Assembly (NCBI GenBank): GCA_034435455.1
Contig: DAOTXL010000010.1
Location: 1-59,422 of the forward strand
Length of the DNA: 59,422 bases
Reading direction: 5' to 3'
From: DAOTXL01 sp034435455
GTDB taxonomy: Bacteria; Chloroflexota; Anaerolineae; JAAYZQ01
Part shown: piece by piece, positions 49,065 through 59,250 of the stretch
Position numbering within the stretch: the first letter of the stretch is position 1
Layout: each line of letters starts with the position of its first letter
Notes under the pieces: generated by a model
Told to the model about the DNA's origin: nothing
The model's database searches: none
What the model saw: only the letters and a program-made list of their open reading frames with translations
Program-made: the position numbers and the translations under genes

Positions 49065-50180
49065 CTACTCCACCCGCCGGGCCACGGTGCGCAGGGCCAG
49101 CAGTGCTCCTCCCAGGCTTAGCGCAGCCAACGCTGCCGCCTCCGGCCATAACTCGCTCAACCCTGCCCCTTTGAGCATGATGCTGCGGATAATGGTCAGG
49201 TAGTGCTGTAGCGGCACAAAATGAGAGATCGCCTGCAGGAGGACGGGCATATTTTCCACCGGCACCATAAAGCCGGATAAGGTGATGTCTACCATCGCCT
49301 GGATAAAGACAAAGAGGATGGCCTGCTGCTGGGTGCGGGAGATGGCCGAGATGACCACGCCCCAGTTGACCTCGGCGGTGAGGAACAGGAGCGTCAGAAC
49401 AGCCAGCAGCAACGGCGACCCGTTCATCGGCACCCGGAACAGGGCCAGGCTGATGAGCCACATGACGATGAAATTCAACCCCCCGATGGCTATGGCCGGG
49501 ATCCCTTTGCCCAATGCCAGCTCGAAGCGGTGTAGCGGCGTGACCATCAACTGTTCCAGGGTGCCCAGTTCCCGCTCGCGGGCCAGCCCAAGCGAGGCCA
49601 CCGCCAGCGTGATCTGGTAGGTGATAAAACCCAGTTGGGCAGGGACCGAGAAATCCCGAAAGTTCATGGTCGGGTTAAAGCGCACGTCGCTGCGCAGGTC
49701 TATGAGTTCCGGCACCACCAGCCCATAGCCGGCTGCCAGATCGGAGGAAAAGCGGTTCACCACACCGCTGGCCGAGCTCAGGACGACCGAGGCAGCCACG
49801 GTGTTGGTCCCGTCGGCGATGAGCTGGATCTGCTGCGGGGCGCCCCCGCTGTGCAGCCCCCGTCCAAAGCCGGCAGGGATGATCACGGCCAGGCGAGCCT
49901 GCCCCCGGTCCAGCAGCGAGCGCACCTCGTCCATGTCCTCGACATAAAAACACAGGCGTAGTTCCCTGGAATTGTCCAGGTTGAGGATCAACTGCCGGCT
50001 CAGGCGGCTGCGGTCCAGGTCGAGGATGGCCAGGGGCTGCTCGTGGACGCCCCGCTCGATGGCCTGGGCCAACAGGAAGAGTTGCAGGGCCGGGGCCAGC
50101 AGGATGAACAGGGTCAGCACCCAGTCACGCCCGAACTGGATCAGTTCCTTGACGATCAGGTTGCCGATGCGGACCATCAT
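49065..50180 (-). CDS. ABC-2 type transporter permease
   Basis: 371 residues with the ABC-2 permease layout: one N-terminal helix (about 18-38), a large extracytoplasmic domain (about 40-170), then five helices with an EREL-GTLEQLMVTPL coupling segment typical of YhbS/YhhJ-type exporters. ATG 50180 lies 20 bp after the upstream permease stop. The longer in-frame extension upstream overlaps the other gene and was rejected. Together with 50201-51310 it should form a heteromeric permease for drug or lipid export. The ATPase is not adjacent. Confidence 0.88.
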   Translation of the reverse strand: MMVRIGNLIVKELIQFGRDWVLTLFILLAPALQLFLLAQAIERGVHEQPLAILDLDRSRLSRQLILNLDNSRELRLCFYVEDMDEVRSLLDRGQARLAVIIPAGFGRGLHSGGAPQQIQLIADGTNTVAASVVLSSASGVVNRFSSDLAAGYGLVVPELIDLRSDVRFNPTMNFRDFSVPAQLGFITYQITLAVASLGLARERELGTLEQLMVTPLHRFELALGKGIPAIAIGGLNFIVMWLISLALFRVPMNGSPLLLAVLTLLFLTAEVNWGVVISAISRTQQQAILFVFIQAMVDITLSGFMVPVENMPVLLQAISHFVPLQHYLTIIRSIMLKGAGLSELWPEAAALAALSLGGALLALRTVARRVE

Positions 50181-50200
50181 GGCCGTCCCACTCAGGGGGA

Positions 50201-51310
50201 CTACGCCACCTTTTTCTTGAACAGGCCCAGGCCCAGGGCCAGGGCGCTCAGCCCCATGCCCAGCAGGATGAGGGCCGGCTGGGTCAGGTCGGCCGGCCCC
50301 GAGCCCTTCAAGAAGGTGGCGCGGCTGATCTGGACGAAATGGGTGCTGGGCAGGGCGTAGGAGGTGAGCAGGGACCCCGGCGATTCGGTGCTCACCGGGT
50401 TGATCAGCCCGGCCAGGAAAAAGCTGGGGACGATAAAGATGATGAGCACGATGAACATGGCCGTCTGCTGGCTCTTGACAAAGCTGGCAATGACCACAGT
50501 GATGCCCATGCATGCCAGGAAATAGAGCCCCGCCAGCAGCAGGTAGGCCGGGAGGTTGCCCCGGAAGGGTACCTTGAACCACGCTACGGCCACCAGCCAG
50601 GCCAGCACGGTGCTCAGCAGGCTGGTGCCGATGTAGGACAACAGCTTGCCGGCGATATACTCCAGGCCCGATACCGGGGTGGCCATCAGGCCTTCCAGGG
50701 TGCTGCTCTCCTTTTCCCGGGTCAGAGCCAGGGCCAGGGCCATGGTAGGCATGGTGAGGACGATGGCCATCAGGCCCGGCACCATGCTCAACAGCGATTC
50801 CAGGCCGGCGTTGTACCACACTTCGGTGCGCACCTCGACCGGTACCCTCCCCGACAGGGGGCCGGAAGAGCCGGCCATAAATGCCGCCGACCGGGCCATC
50901 AGGGCGCTGAGGGCCTGTCTGGCAGAAAAAGGGTCGGCGCCGTCCACCACGGCCTGCACCTGAACCGGCAGCCCACGCTGGATGGCAGCCTCAAAGCCGG
51001 CCGGGATGACCAACGCCGCGTCGGCCCGGCCGCCCATCAGCAGGGGCAGGAGGGCATCGTAGCGGTCCACGGTGCAGGCCACCACTACGTCCCGGTCGCC
51101 GGTCAGGCTGGACAGGTAGCGGCGGGAGAGGGGGCTGTGGTCCTGGTCCAGTACCGCCAGGTTGAGCTGGCGCAACTCAAAGGAAAAGATATAAGACAGC
51201 AGAAAGAGCAAAAAGGCCGGCGAGGCGGTCACCAGGAAGAGGTTGCGTGGGTCGCGGGCGATGTGGAGCACCTCCTTGCGCATGATGGCGGTTGTGCGGC
51301 GCAGCGACAT
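50201..51310 (-). CDS. ABC-2 type transporter permease
   Basis: 369 residues, same layout as its neighbour: N-terminal helix preceded by MRKEVLHIARDPRNL, an extracytoplasmic domain (about 45-170), and five C-terminal helices with EKESSTLEGLMATPVSGLEYIAGK as the coupling segment (in part). The two proteins are paralogous and probably dimerise. The start at 51310 is 13 bp after rsmE. In related bacteria this pair is usually preceded by one or two ATPase genes and a membrane-fusion subunit, but here rsmE occupies that place. Confidence 0.88.
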   Translation of the reverse strand: MSLRRTTAIMRKEVLHIARDPRNLFLVTASPAFLLFLLSYIFSFELRQLNLAVLDQDHSPLSRRYLSSLTGDRDVVVACTVDRYDALLPLLMGGRADAALVIPAGFEAAIQRGLPVQVQAVVDGADPFSARQALSALMARSAAFMAGSSGPLSGRVPVEVRTEVWYNAGLESLLSMVPGLMAIVLTMPTMALALALTREKESSTLEGLMATPVSGLEYIAGKLLSYIGTSLLSTVLAWLVAVAWFKVPFRGNLPAYLLLAGLYFLACMGITVVIASFVKSQQTAMFIVLIIFIVPSFFLAGLINPVSTESPGSLLTSYALPSTHFVQISRATFLKGSGPADLTQPALILLGMGLSALALGLGLFKKKVA

Positions 51311-51323
51311 GGCGGCCCTCGCC

Positions 51324-52085
51324 TCAGCCCAGATCGCCCAGTTCGTACAGGATGGCGGCGGCCGCGATCAGGCCGGCCGTTTCGGCGCGGAGGATCCGCC
51401 GTCCCAGTGTCAGGGGGACCAGGCCGTAGCGCCGGGCCAGGGCTATTTCCTCCCGGCTGAACCCCCCTTCCGGTCCGATGAACAGGTGGATGGTGAAAGG
51501 GGGCCAGCCTGGTTCGTGGCCGGGCGGTGGGGTGCGCAGCAGGGCGCGCAGGGTGGCCTGCTTCTCTTCCTCCCAGGGGATCAGGGCCAGGCCCCCGGCC
51601 CGCCTGGCCCGTTCACAGGCCTGGGGGAAGAGCATCGCCGGCCGCAGCACCGGCTTGCGCCCCCGGCGGGATTGCTCTGCCGCCTCCTGGATGATCCACT
51701 CCCAGCGGCGGCGCTTGTTCTCCACCGCTTCCAGGTCCGACATCACGCATCGGTCGGCGATTACCGGCACAAATTCCACCACCCCCAGTTCGGTGCCTTT
51801 TTGCAGGACGAACTCGAAGCGGTTGCTCTTGAGCGCCCCCTGATAGAGGCTGATCTTGGTCCGGGGCTCGCCGCCGGACAGCCGACGGCGCACCACCTCG
51901 CCGGTCACGGCCTGTCGCTCCACGGCCACCAGCCGCACCTCGATCTCCCAGCCCGAGTTGTCGAGCACGATCACCTCGTCGCCGGGGCGCAGGCGCAGCA
52001 CCCGGGCCATCTGATGGGCCTGTGGGCCGGTGATGGTTACAGAACTGCCTTTGATCCAGTCGGGTGGGACGAAAAAGTGGTGCAT
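51324..52085 (-). CDS. rsmE: 16S rRNA (uracil-1498-N3)-methyltransferase
   Basis: 253 residues. RsmE is a SPOUT methyltransferase that methylates U1498 of 16S rRNA. An N-terminal PUA-like domain (about 1-75, HHFFVPPDW at the start) is followed by the SPOUT domain, with the knot motif LFIGPEGGFSREEI, LGRRILRAETA near the C-terminus, and EQSRRGRKPVL. It follows prmA by 45 bp, the conserved dnaJ-prmA-rsmE order of many bacteria, and belongs to the heat-shock operon by strand and spacing. Confidence 0.95.
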   Translation of the reverse strand: MHHFFVPPDWIKGSSVTITGPQAHQMARVLRLRPGDEVIVLDNSGWEIEVRLVAVERQAVTGEVVRRRLSGGEPRTKISLYQGALKSNRFEFVLQKGTELGVVEFVPVIADRCVMSDLEAVENKRRRWEWIIQEAAEQSRRGRKPVLRPAMLFPQACERARRAGGLALIPWEEEKQATLRALLRTPPPGHEPGWPPFTIHLFIGPEGGFSREEIALARRYGLVPLTLGRRILRAETAGLIAAAAILYELGDLG

Positions 52086-52130
52086 CGTCGGCCTCCCAAG
52101 GGTCGGACAACTGCCGGCGGTCGTCCGATT

Positions 52131-53084
52131 CTAGTCTGGCCCGTGCCGCTGGGCCACCAACAGGACCCAATCCTTCTCCTGGGCCCGCCCGCTGAGCCGG
52201 AGCCCCTGGGCCTGGAGCGCCTGGGCCACGTCGGCCTCCTGGTTCTCGATCAGCCCCGCGGCGATGATCCGCCCGCCGGGCGCGAGCCTGGTCGCCAGGG
52301 CCGGAGCCATGCTGACGATCACCGGGGCCAGGATGTTGACCAACACCAGGTCGAACTGACCTGCCTCCAGCAGACGCAGCGGCTGCTCCGTCACGAAATG
52401 CACGGGCACCTCTTCACCGCCGGGCAACGAACCCTGTTGCACGGTGACAATCTCCTCCACGCCGTTCCGGGCCACGTTTTCCCCGGCCACCGCGACGGCC
52501 ACCGGATCGGCGTCCAGGGCCAGCACGGTGCGTGCGCCCTGTTTGGCGGCGGCGATGGCCAGTACGCCGGAACCGGTCCCCACGTCGAGCACGGTGCTGC
52601 CCGGCGCCAGGCAGGTTTCCAGCGCCTGCAGGCAGAGCCGCGTGGTGGGATGAAGCCCTGTGCCAAAGGCCATCCCCGGCTCCAGGCGGATGGTCACTTC
52701 GCCGGGGAGCGGCGTGTACTCTTCCCAGGCCGGCACGATGACGGTGTGCTGCCCGATGCGCTGCACATGGTACTGCCGTTTCCAGGCCTCGGCCCAGTCC
52801 TCCTCCTGGAGAGGGCGGATAACCGGTTCGGGGAGGGGGTAGATCTGCCCCAGGTGCCACAACCCTTCTTCCAGCCGTCGGCGCAGTTCGTCGGCTGTGT
52901 CGTCCAGGGGCAGGTAGGTCTTGACGATCACCGTGTCGGGCGGGGGCAGCGCCGTCAGTTCCTGCTCAAAGCAGTCTACCGGCTGCTCGGTGACCGCTCC
53001 CCCCCGCCCGATCCGGCTAAAGAGCTCGGCCACCGCCTCGGCTGCTTCGCCGTCGGCCTCGATGCTGATTTCAAGCCAGTTCAA
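52131..53084 (-). CDS. prmA: Ribosomal protein L11 methyltransferase
   Basis: 317 residues. PrmA trimethylates ribosomal protein L11. An N-terminal substrate-recognition domain (about 1-95) precedes the methyltransferase core, with EPGMAFGTGLHPTT, motif I VLDVGTGSGVLAI, LALDADP and the catalytic-region LVNILA. I start at TTG 53084, about 7 nt after GAGGGG; it overlaps the nucleotidyltransferase gene by 14 bp, so prmA is translationally coupled to it. A longer frame would run through the upstream gene. Confidence 0.94.
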   Translation of the reverse strand: MNWLEISIEADGEAAEAVAELFSRIGRGGAVTEQPVDCFEQELTALPPPDTVIVKTYLPLDDTADELRRRLEEGLWHLGQIYPLPEPVIRPLQEEDWAEAWKRQYHVQRIGQHTVIVPAWEEYTPLPGEVTIRLEPGMAFGTGLHPTTRLCLQALETCLAPGSTVLDVGTGSGVLAIAAAKQGARTVLALDADPVAVAVAGENVARNGVEEIVTVQQGSLPGGEEVPVHFVTEQPLRLLEAGQFDLVLVNILAPVIVSMAPALATRLAPGGRIIAAGLIENQEADVAQALQAQGLRLSGRAQEKDWVLLVAQRHGPD

Positions 53085-53409
53085 CCTCAATCCCCTCGTT
53101 GACGGCGGTCTGCACGATGCACAGTTGGCGTCGCTTTTGCTCGAATTCCTGTGGCGTGTAGCAGAGGGCATCAAAGCTTTCGTCGGCGGTCCACAGATCG
53201 TAGAGAACAAGCCCCCGCCGGATAAAGGGTTGACCTTCGAAATCTGCTGAAACGACGATCAAGTCATAGTCGCTGGTGACCAGGTGGTCGCCTCGCGCTC
53301 GCGAGCCGAACAGGATCAGCTTCTCCAGGCGGAGCACCTTGCCTGGCCGTTGCGCAAACCCGGCTACGATGGGGTCAACCGGCGGCCGATTTGCCCTCTG
53401 GATCGTCAT
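53071..53409 (-). CDS. Minimal nucleotidyltransferase (MNT) of a HEPN/MNT pair
   Basis: 112 residues. The nucleotidyltransferase motif GSRARGDHLVTSDYDLIVV (GSxxxG-x5-SDxD, about 35-52) is intact, so it could transfer a nucleotide to a partner. In MntA-HepT toxin-antitoxin pairs this protein AMPylates and silences the HEPN toxin. Here the HEPN gene lies upstream, overlapping by ATGA, and prmA downstream overlaps by 14 bp. Embedding between dnaJ and prmA ties its expression to the heat-shock operon. Confidence 0.85.
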   Translation of the reverse strand: MTIQRANRPPVDPIVAGFAQRPGKVLRLEKLILFGSRARGDHLVTSDYDLIVVSADFEGQPFIRRGLVLYDLWTADESFDALCYTPQEFEQKRRQLCIVQTAVNEGIEVELA

Positions 53410-53804
53410 CCAGCCCCCGGCTCCAGGCGCTCCCTGACCCAGGCCACCACCTGCCGGGCATCGGTCAGATGCACGGCGCTGGTTTCTTCATCGTACATCT
53501 GGGCCGGGATGCCGTTAGCTGCATCCGGGTAACGGGTGGTGACGTAGGCCAGGTTCAGCCGCCGCAGGGCCGACATGAGAGGGGGGGGTACCCCCATGGC
53601 CCGTCCCAGCGTCGGCAAGGTATGGGTGGGCGGCGCCGGTTGGCGTTGGCTTTCGATGAACAGGGCTTTTAATGCCTTTTCTGCTGCTTGGTGGCAGAAA
53701 AAGGCGCAGGCATAGTGTCGGTCGATGGTGGCCGGCGTCTCGGCGGTGCGTAGATCCTCCAGCGCCTGTTGCCACCAGCCGGCCGATTCCTCACGCATCG
53801 TCAT
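53406..53804 (-). CDS. HEPN-domain protein of a HEPN/MNT pair
   Basis: 132 residues. The HEPN fold is indicated by YACAFFCHQAAEKALKALFI (about 29-48) and THTLPTLGRAM. An R-x6-H arrangement (RQPAPPTH, about 53-60) would fit the HEPN RNase motif, but the RX4HXY form that HepT toxins show at their AMPylation tyrosine is absent. It therefore resembles the PF05168 HEPN type. It begins 12 bp after dnaJ and overlaps the MNT gene. It may act as an RNase toxin or have been domesticated in stress control. Confidence 0.85.
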   Translation of the reverse strand: MTMREESAGWWQQALEDLRTAETPATIDRHYACAFFCHQAAEKALKALFIESQRQPAPPTHTLPTLGRAMGVPPPLMSALRRLNLAYVTTRYPDAANGIPAQMYDEETSAVHLTDARQVVAWVRERLEPGAG

Positions 53805-53816
53805 GGCCCTTCTGTC

Positions 53817-54938
53817 TTACACGCCAAACGCCTCTTTGACCCGGTCGAAAAAGTTCTTTTCCGGCTCCTGGATGACCTCTTTGCTCAGCGTCTTGCCCAG
53901 CTCGCGCAGCAGTTCTTTCTGTTTTTGCGTCAATTTGGTGGGAGTCAGGACGCGGACCATGACCAACTGGTCGCCGCGGCCGTTGCGGCGCAGGTAGGGC
54001 ACCCCCTTGCCCCGCAGGCGAATGACCTCGCCGGTCTGGGTTCCGGGTGGGATGGCCAGTTCCTCGTCGCCGTCGAGGGTGGGGATCCGGACCCGGTCGC
54101 CGAGGGCGGCCTGAGCGACGTTGATGCCCAACTCGATCAGGATGTTGTTCTCTTCGCGGCGGAAGTAGGGGTGGGGCTTGACGTGGATGACGACGTACAG
54201 GTTGCCGGCCGGGCCGCCCCGCGTCCCCGGTTCCCCTTCGCCGGCCAGCCGGATGCGGGTGTTTTCGTCCACGCCGGCCGGGATCTTGACCAGGATAGGC
54301 CGCTCGACCTGAACTACCTTCTGGCCCCGGCACAGGGTGCAGGGGGTGGTGACGATCTCGCGCTCACCGTGGCAGCGGGGGCAGGTGGTGACCTGGACAA
54401 AGGAGCCCAGGAAGGTTTGTTGCTGACGGCGCACCTCGCCGGTGCCGTTGCACTGGGGGCAGCGAATCGGCTGGGTGCCCGGCTCGGCCCCGCTGCCCTG
54501 GCACTGGGGGCAGGTTTCGTGGCGGGGGACGACGATCTCTTTTTCGCAGCCAAAGACCGCTTCGATGAACTCGATCGTCAGGTCGTAGCGCAGGTCTGCC
54601 CCCCGGGTGGGCCCCTGGCGCGCTGCCGGGCCGGCCCTCATCCCGCCGAAAAAGCTCTCGAAAATGTCTTCGATCCCGCCAAAGCCAAAATCGCCGAACC
54701 CCCCAAAGCCGGCCTGGGGCCCGGTGTGGCCAAAGCGGTCATACAGGGCCCGCTTTTCCCGGTCCGAGAGGACCTCGTAGGCTTCGTTGATCTCTTTGAA
54801 GCGGGCCTCGGCGTCTGGGCTTTTATTCACGTCGGGATGGTATTGGCGGGCCAGGCGGCGGAAGGCTTTTTTAATCTCTTCTTCCGTCGCCTGGCGGCTG
54901 ACCCCCAGGATCTCGTAATAGTCGCGTTTGGCGCTCAT
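53817..54938 (-). CDS. dnaJ: Chaperone protein DnaJ
   Basis: 373 residues. The J domain (about 1-70) has the HPD triad in QYHPDVNK. A Gly/Phe-rich stretch is followed by a zinc domain with four CxxCxG-type repeats (about 140-205). The third (CPRCHGER) and fourth (CTLCRGQK) lack the terminal glycine but keep all cysteines. C-terminal peptide-binding domains follow. It stimulates DnaK ATPase. ATG 54938 starts the typical MSAKRDYYEILG; six extra residues upstream are unlikely. Confidence 0.96.
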   Translation of the reverse strand: MSAKRDYYEILGVSRQATEEEIKKAFRRLARQYHPDVNKSPDAEARFKEINEAYEVLSDREKRALYDRFGHTGPQAGFGGFGDFGFGGIEDIFESFFGGMRAGPAARQGPTRGADLRYDLTIEFIEAVFGCEKEIVVPRHETCPQCQGSGAEPGTQPIRCPQCNGTGEVRRQQQTFLGSFVQVTTCPRCHGEREIVTTPCTLCRGQKVVQVERPILVKIPAGVDENTRIRLAGEGEPGTRGGPAGNLYVVIHVKPHPYFRREENNILIELGINVAQAALGDRVRIPTLDGDEELAIPPGTQTGEVIRLRGKGVPYLRRNGRGDQLVMVRVLTPTKLTQKQKELLRELGKTLSKEVIQEPEKNFFDRVKEAFGV

Positions 54939-54956
54939 AGATATTCCAGCGGGCAA

Positions 54957-55064
54957 TTTTTAACCGCAAAGGACACAAAGGACACGATGCCTCTGGCTGC
55001 TTGCTTCCTGCTTCCTGCCCCTTGCCTCTTGCTCCTTGCCTCTTGCTTCCTGCTCCCCTGCCCC
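54957..55064. repeat. Low-complexity dnaK-dnaJ spacer with TTGCTTCCTGCC words
   Basis: Bases about 54998-55064 repeat CTTGCCTC/CTGCTTCCTG variants about ten times. Nothing else is recognised here: no terminator or promoter, so dnaJ probably reads through from dnaK. Confidence 0.7.
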
Positions 55065-56957
<1,893 letters not shown>

Positions 56958-56982
56958 AATATCCTCTCCTTCGTGATAGATA

Positions 56983-57585
56983 TTAGATATCAGATGTTTC
57001 GGGGGCTGGAGGTGGCCCGGATGAGACCCGGACCATGGTGGGGCGCAGGACCTGGTCCCCGAGGCGGTAGCCCCGTTGCAGTTCGCCGATGATGTGGCCT
57101 TCGGGCACGCTGTCGGAAGGCTCGTGGGTGACGGCCTGGTGCAGGGCGGGGTCGAACGGCTGGCCCTCGGCTTCGATGGGGGTGACGCCCTCCTGTTCCA
57201 GCAGCAGTTGCAGTTTGCGCTGGATCAGGAGCACCCCTCCGATCCAGGTCAGGCCCGACAGGCTGTCGGGCAGTGTGGCAAAGGCCCGTTCAAAGTCATC
57301 CACGATGGGCAGCAGGCGGGTCAGCAGGTAGGCTTTGGCGTTGGTATAAGCCTGTTCCTGCTCCCGCTCGAACCGCTTACGGGCGTTGGCCAGCTCGGCC
57401 CTGGCCCGCCGCCAACCGTCCAGGTACTCGCTTTCTCTGGCCCGTGTTTCCTCCAACTGTTGTTTCAAGGTGGTGATTTCGTCAACCGTCTCTTCTGGGG
57501 GGGCGACGGCCTCCGTCGCTTCTGCCGGGAGTTCGGGTTCAGGCCCGGCCCCCTCTTCTCCGTTGCGGTCCTGCTCGTCAGCCAT
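56983..57585 (-). CDS. grpE: Nucleotide exchange factor GrpE
   Basis: 200 residues. An acidic N-terminal tail (about 1-50) is followed by a long coiled coil (about 55-95) and the beta-wing with VTPIEAEGQPFDPALHQAV and GYRLGDQVLRPTMVRVS. It releases ADP from DnaK. ATG 57585 has GGAGG about 9 nt upstream. It lies between hrcA (37 bp) and dnaK (25 bp; the spacer carries AGATATTAGATATC words). Confidence 0.96.
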   Translation of the reverse strand: MADEQDRNGEEGAGPEPELPAEATEAVAPPEETVDEITTLKQQLEETRARESEYLDGWRRARAELANARKRFEREQEQAYTNAKAYLLTRLLPIVDDFERAFATLPDSLSGLTWIGGVLLIQRKLQLLLEQEGVTPIEAEGQPFDPALHQAVTHEPSDSVPEGHIIGELQRGYRLGDQVLRPTMVRVSSGPPPAPETSDI

Positions 57586-57622
57586 GTTTCCGCTCCTCCA
57601 TCTGTTGTCAGTTGTCTCTGGT

Positions 57623-58654
57623 CTACGGTTCCTCGACAATGCCGTACAGGTCGCGGAACAGATCGCTCAGCAACCCGGCCACATAGCGCACCGTCGAGAT
57701 AGCCCGGCTGTAGGGCATGCGCATCGGCCCCATCACGCCCAAGGCCCCGGTTACCCCCGTTACGCCGTAGGGGGAGACCACCAGGCTGCAATCTTTGAGT
57801 TCGTTCCAGCGCCCTTCTCCGCCGATGATCACCTGCAAGCCCCCGATCTCCAGCATCTCGGTCAGCAGCTCTTCCAGCAGTGTTTTGTCCTCCAGCACAC
57901 GGATCACCTGTCGGGCGCTCTCCGGGCCGCTGAATTCGGGCTGGTGCAGGATGTTGATCAGTCCATCGCGGTAGAGGTCCAGGCTCGCCTGGTCATCCAC
58001 CCGCTTCATGATCTCCACCACGACGTCGAGGACCTGTTGTTCCAGGGTCCCCACCTGGTGACGACAGGCGGCCACGCGCTGGGCCGAGCCGCCGACACAC
58101 AGGTCGTTCAGGCGGTTGGCTATCTGGGTGAGGGCATCCTGGCTCAGCGGCTCATCCAGCGTGAGCATCCGTTGGCGGACGACGCCCCCTTCCAGCACGA
58201 CGATGAGCAGGGCCATCGTGTCGTGGATGGAGATCAGCTCCACATGGCGGAGGTAACACTGCTCGGTGCGCGGGCCGGTGACCACGGCAGCCGACTGGGC
58301 GGTGCGGGCCAGCACCGAGGCGGCCAGCCGCATCCATTGTTCCAGGTCCACCCCTACCTGATGGAACTGATGGCGGATGGTCCGTTGCTCGTCCAGGGGC
58401 AACTGCGATTCGCTCATCAGGCGCTCGACAAAGTAGCGGTAGCCCTGTTCGGTGGGCACTCGCCCGGCCGAAGTATGGGGATGGGTCAGGTAGCCCTGTT
58501 CCTCCAGGAGGGCCATTTCATTGCGGATGGTGGCCGAACTGACCCCCAGGCCGTAGGCTTCCAGCGTCTTGGAACCGACCGGCTGCGCTGCCGCGATATA
58601 TTCCCGGACCACCAACCCCAGGATCAGTTGTTGGCGCGGCGATAGATCGTTCAT
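57623..58654 (-). CDS. hrcA: Heat-inducible transcription repressor HrcA
   Basis: 343 residues. An N-terminal winged helix (about 1-75: SSATIRNEMALLEEQGYL) binds CIRCE, followed by the GAF-like domain and dimerisation region, which include VPTEQGYRYFVERL and VSPYGVTGVTGALGVMGPMRMPY in part. It represses the hrcA-grpE-dnaK-dnaJ operon at normal temperature with GroEL as titrant in known systems. A perfect CIRCE lies 56 bp upstream of the start. Confidence 0.97.
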   Translation of the reverse strand: MNDLSPRQQLILGLVVREYIAAAQPVGSKTLEAYGLGVSSATIRNEMALLEEQGYLTHPHTSAGRVPTEQGYRYFVERLMSESQLPLDEQRTIRHQFHQVGVDLEQWMRLAASVLARTAQSAAVVTGPRTEQCYLRHVELISIHDTMALLIVVLEGGVVRQRMLTLDEPLSQDALTQIANRLNDLCVGGSAQRVAACRHQVGTLEQQVLDVVVEIMKRVDDQASLDLYRDGLINILHQPEFSGPESARQVIRVLEDKTLLEELLTEMLEIGGLQVIIGGEGRWNELKDCSLVVSPYGVTGVTGALGVMGPMRMPYSRAISTVRYVAGLLSDLFRDLYGIVEEP

Positions 58655-58709
58655 TTCCTCCTCTACCCACAGTCCAACCGTGGACGATTCTGTCCAGGCA
58701 GACAGGCTG

Positions 58710-58736
58710 TTAGCACTCTCGCCTTATGAGTGCTAA
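58710..58736. promoter_or_regulatory. CIRCE operator
   Basis: TTAGCACTC, 9 bp, GAGTGCTAA: an exact match to the CIRCE consensus. It lies just downstream of the -10 of the hrcA promoter, overlapping the predicted transcript start region, as expected for HrcA repression. Confidence 0.97.
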
Positions 58737-58751
58737 GGCCCTTTTGCCCCC

Positions 58752-58780
58752 ATCATACCATGAAGTGGGCAGGCTGTCAA
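58752..58780 (-). promoter_or_regulatory. Promoter of the hrcA heat-shock operon
   Basis: On the minus strand TTGACA (58780-58775), 17 bp, TATGAT (58757-58752), followed by CIRCE. Confidence 0.88.
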
Positions 58781-58811
58781 GCGGGGGAGGGGGGGAGTGT
58801 TATTTCTTCCC

Positions 58812-58840
58812 TTGACAAATTTTGGTTTTTGTCCTTATTT
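58812..58840 (+). promoter_or_regulatory. Weak rightward promoter candidate
   Basis: TTGACA (58812-58817), 17 bp, TTATTT (58835-58840) in AT-rich DNA. No ORF of recognised family follows; it may be chance. Confidence 0.3.
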
Positions 58841-58872
58841 TTGCGCAAACAGAGGCCATTTCTATTTCTTAG

Positions 58873-59215
58873 CCTGCTTTCGACGCCTGAAGGGTAATCA
58901 TGTTCAACACAAATAGGCTACCCGAATCGGCTGAACATAACATTGACCGTCGGCTAGCCTGGTGGTAGCATATTATGGGCAAGCTCTCAGTGACGTGGCC
59001 CTCTACGCGGTTCAAGACGCACGGCGCCCGAGGTTCGATGAAACGAACCGTAGAGACGCACCGATTCCGTCAAGCCGAGCCCGCCGTAGACCCCAACAGA
59101 TGCCCACCTCAACTGGCTGGAACGCAGCGGATACACGGTATCCGCACCAAATCGAGCAGGCAGCTCGTTGGTTTTGGCATTCTCGGCTCCGACTTGTCTG
59201 CCCGAGGTTTGATCA
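58873..59215 (-). ncRNA. Candidate non-coding RNA inside the inverted-repeat segment
   Basis: A promoter (59222-59250) points into this interval. The predicted RNA starts with stem 59206-59202/59186-59182 (CTCGG/CCGAG). It contains a perfect 8-bp hairpin with a 3-nt loop (59127-59145). It then forms a multi-branch element where 59055-59050 pairs with 59006-59001 and encloses a 6-bp hairpin (59032-59049). The reading frame in this interval would start upstream of the predicted transcript. The 3' end is unknown and no family is recognised. Confidence 0.4.
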
Positions 59216-59221
59216 AGCATC

Positions 59222-59250
59222 ATTATAACCCATTCCATGCGATATGCCAA
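59222..59250 (-). promoter_or_regulatory. Promoter within the inverted-repeat segment
   Basis: On the minus strand TTGGCA (59250-59245), 17 bp, perfect TATAAT (59227-59222). It lies inside the segment near its right end and reads leftward. Confidence 0.75.

Noticed and set aside
54998..55064. CRISPR-like array between dnaK and dnaJ
   Set aside because: The repeated words are 7-11 bp, irregular, and have no spacers of constant size; it is low-complexity DNA.
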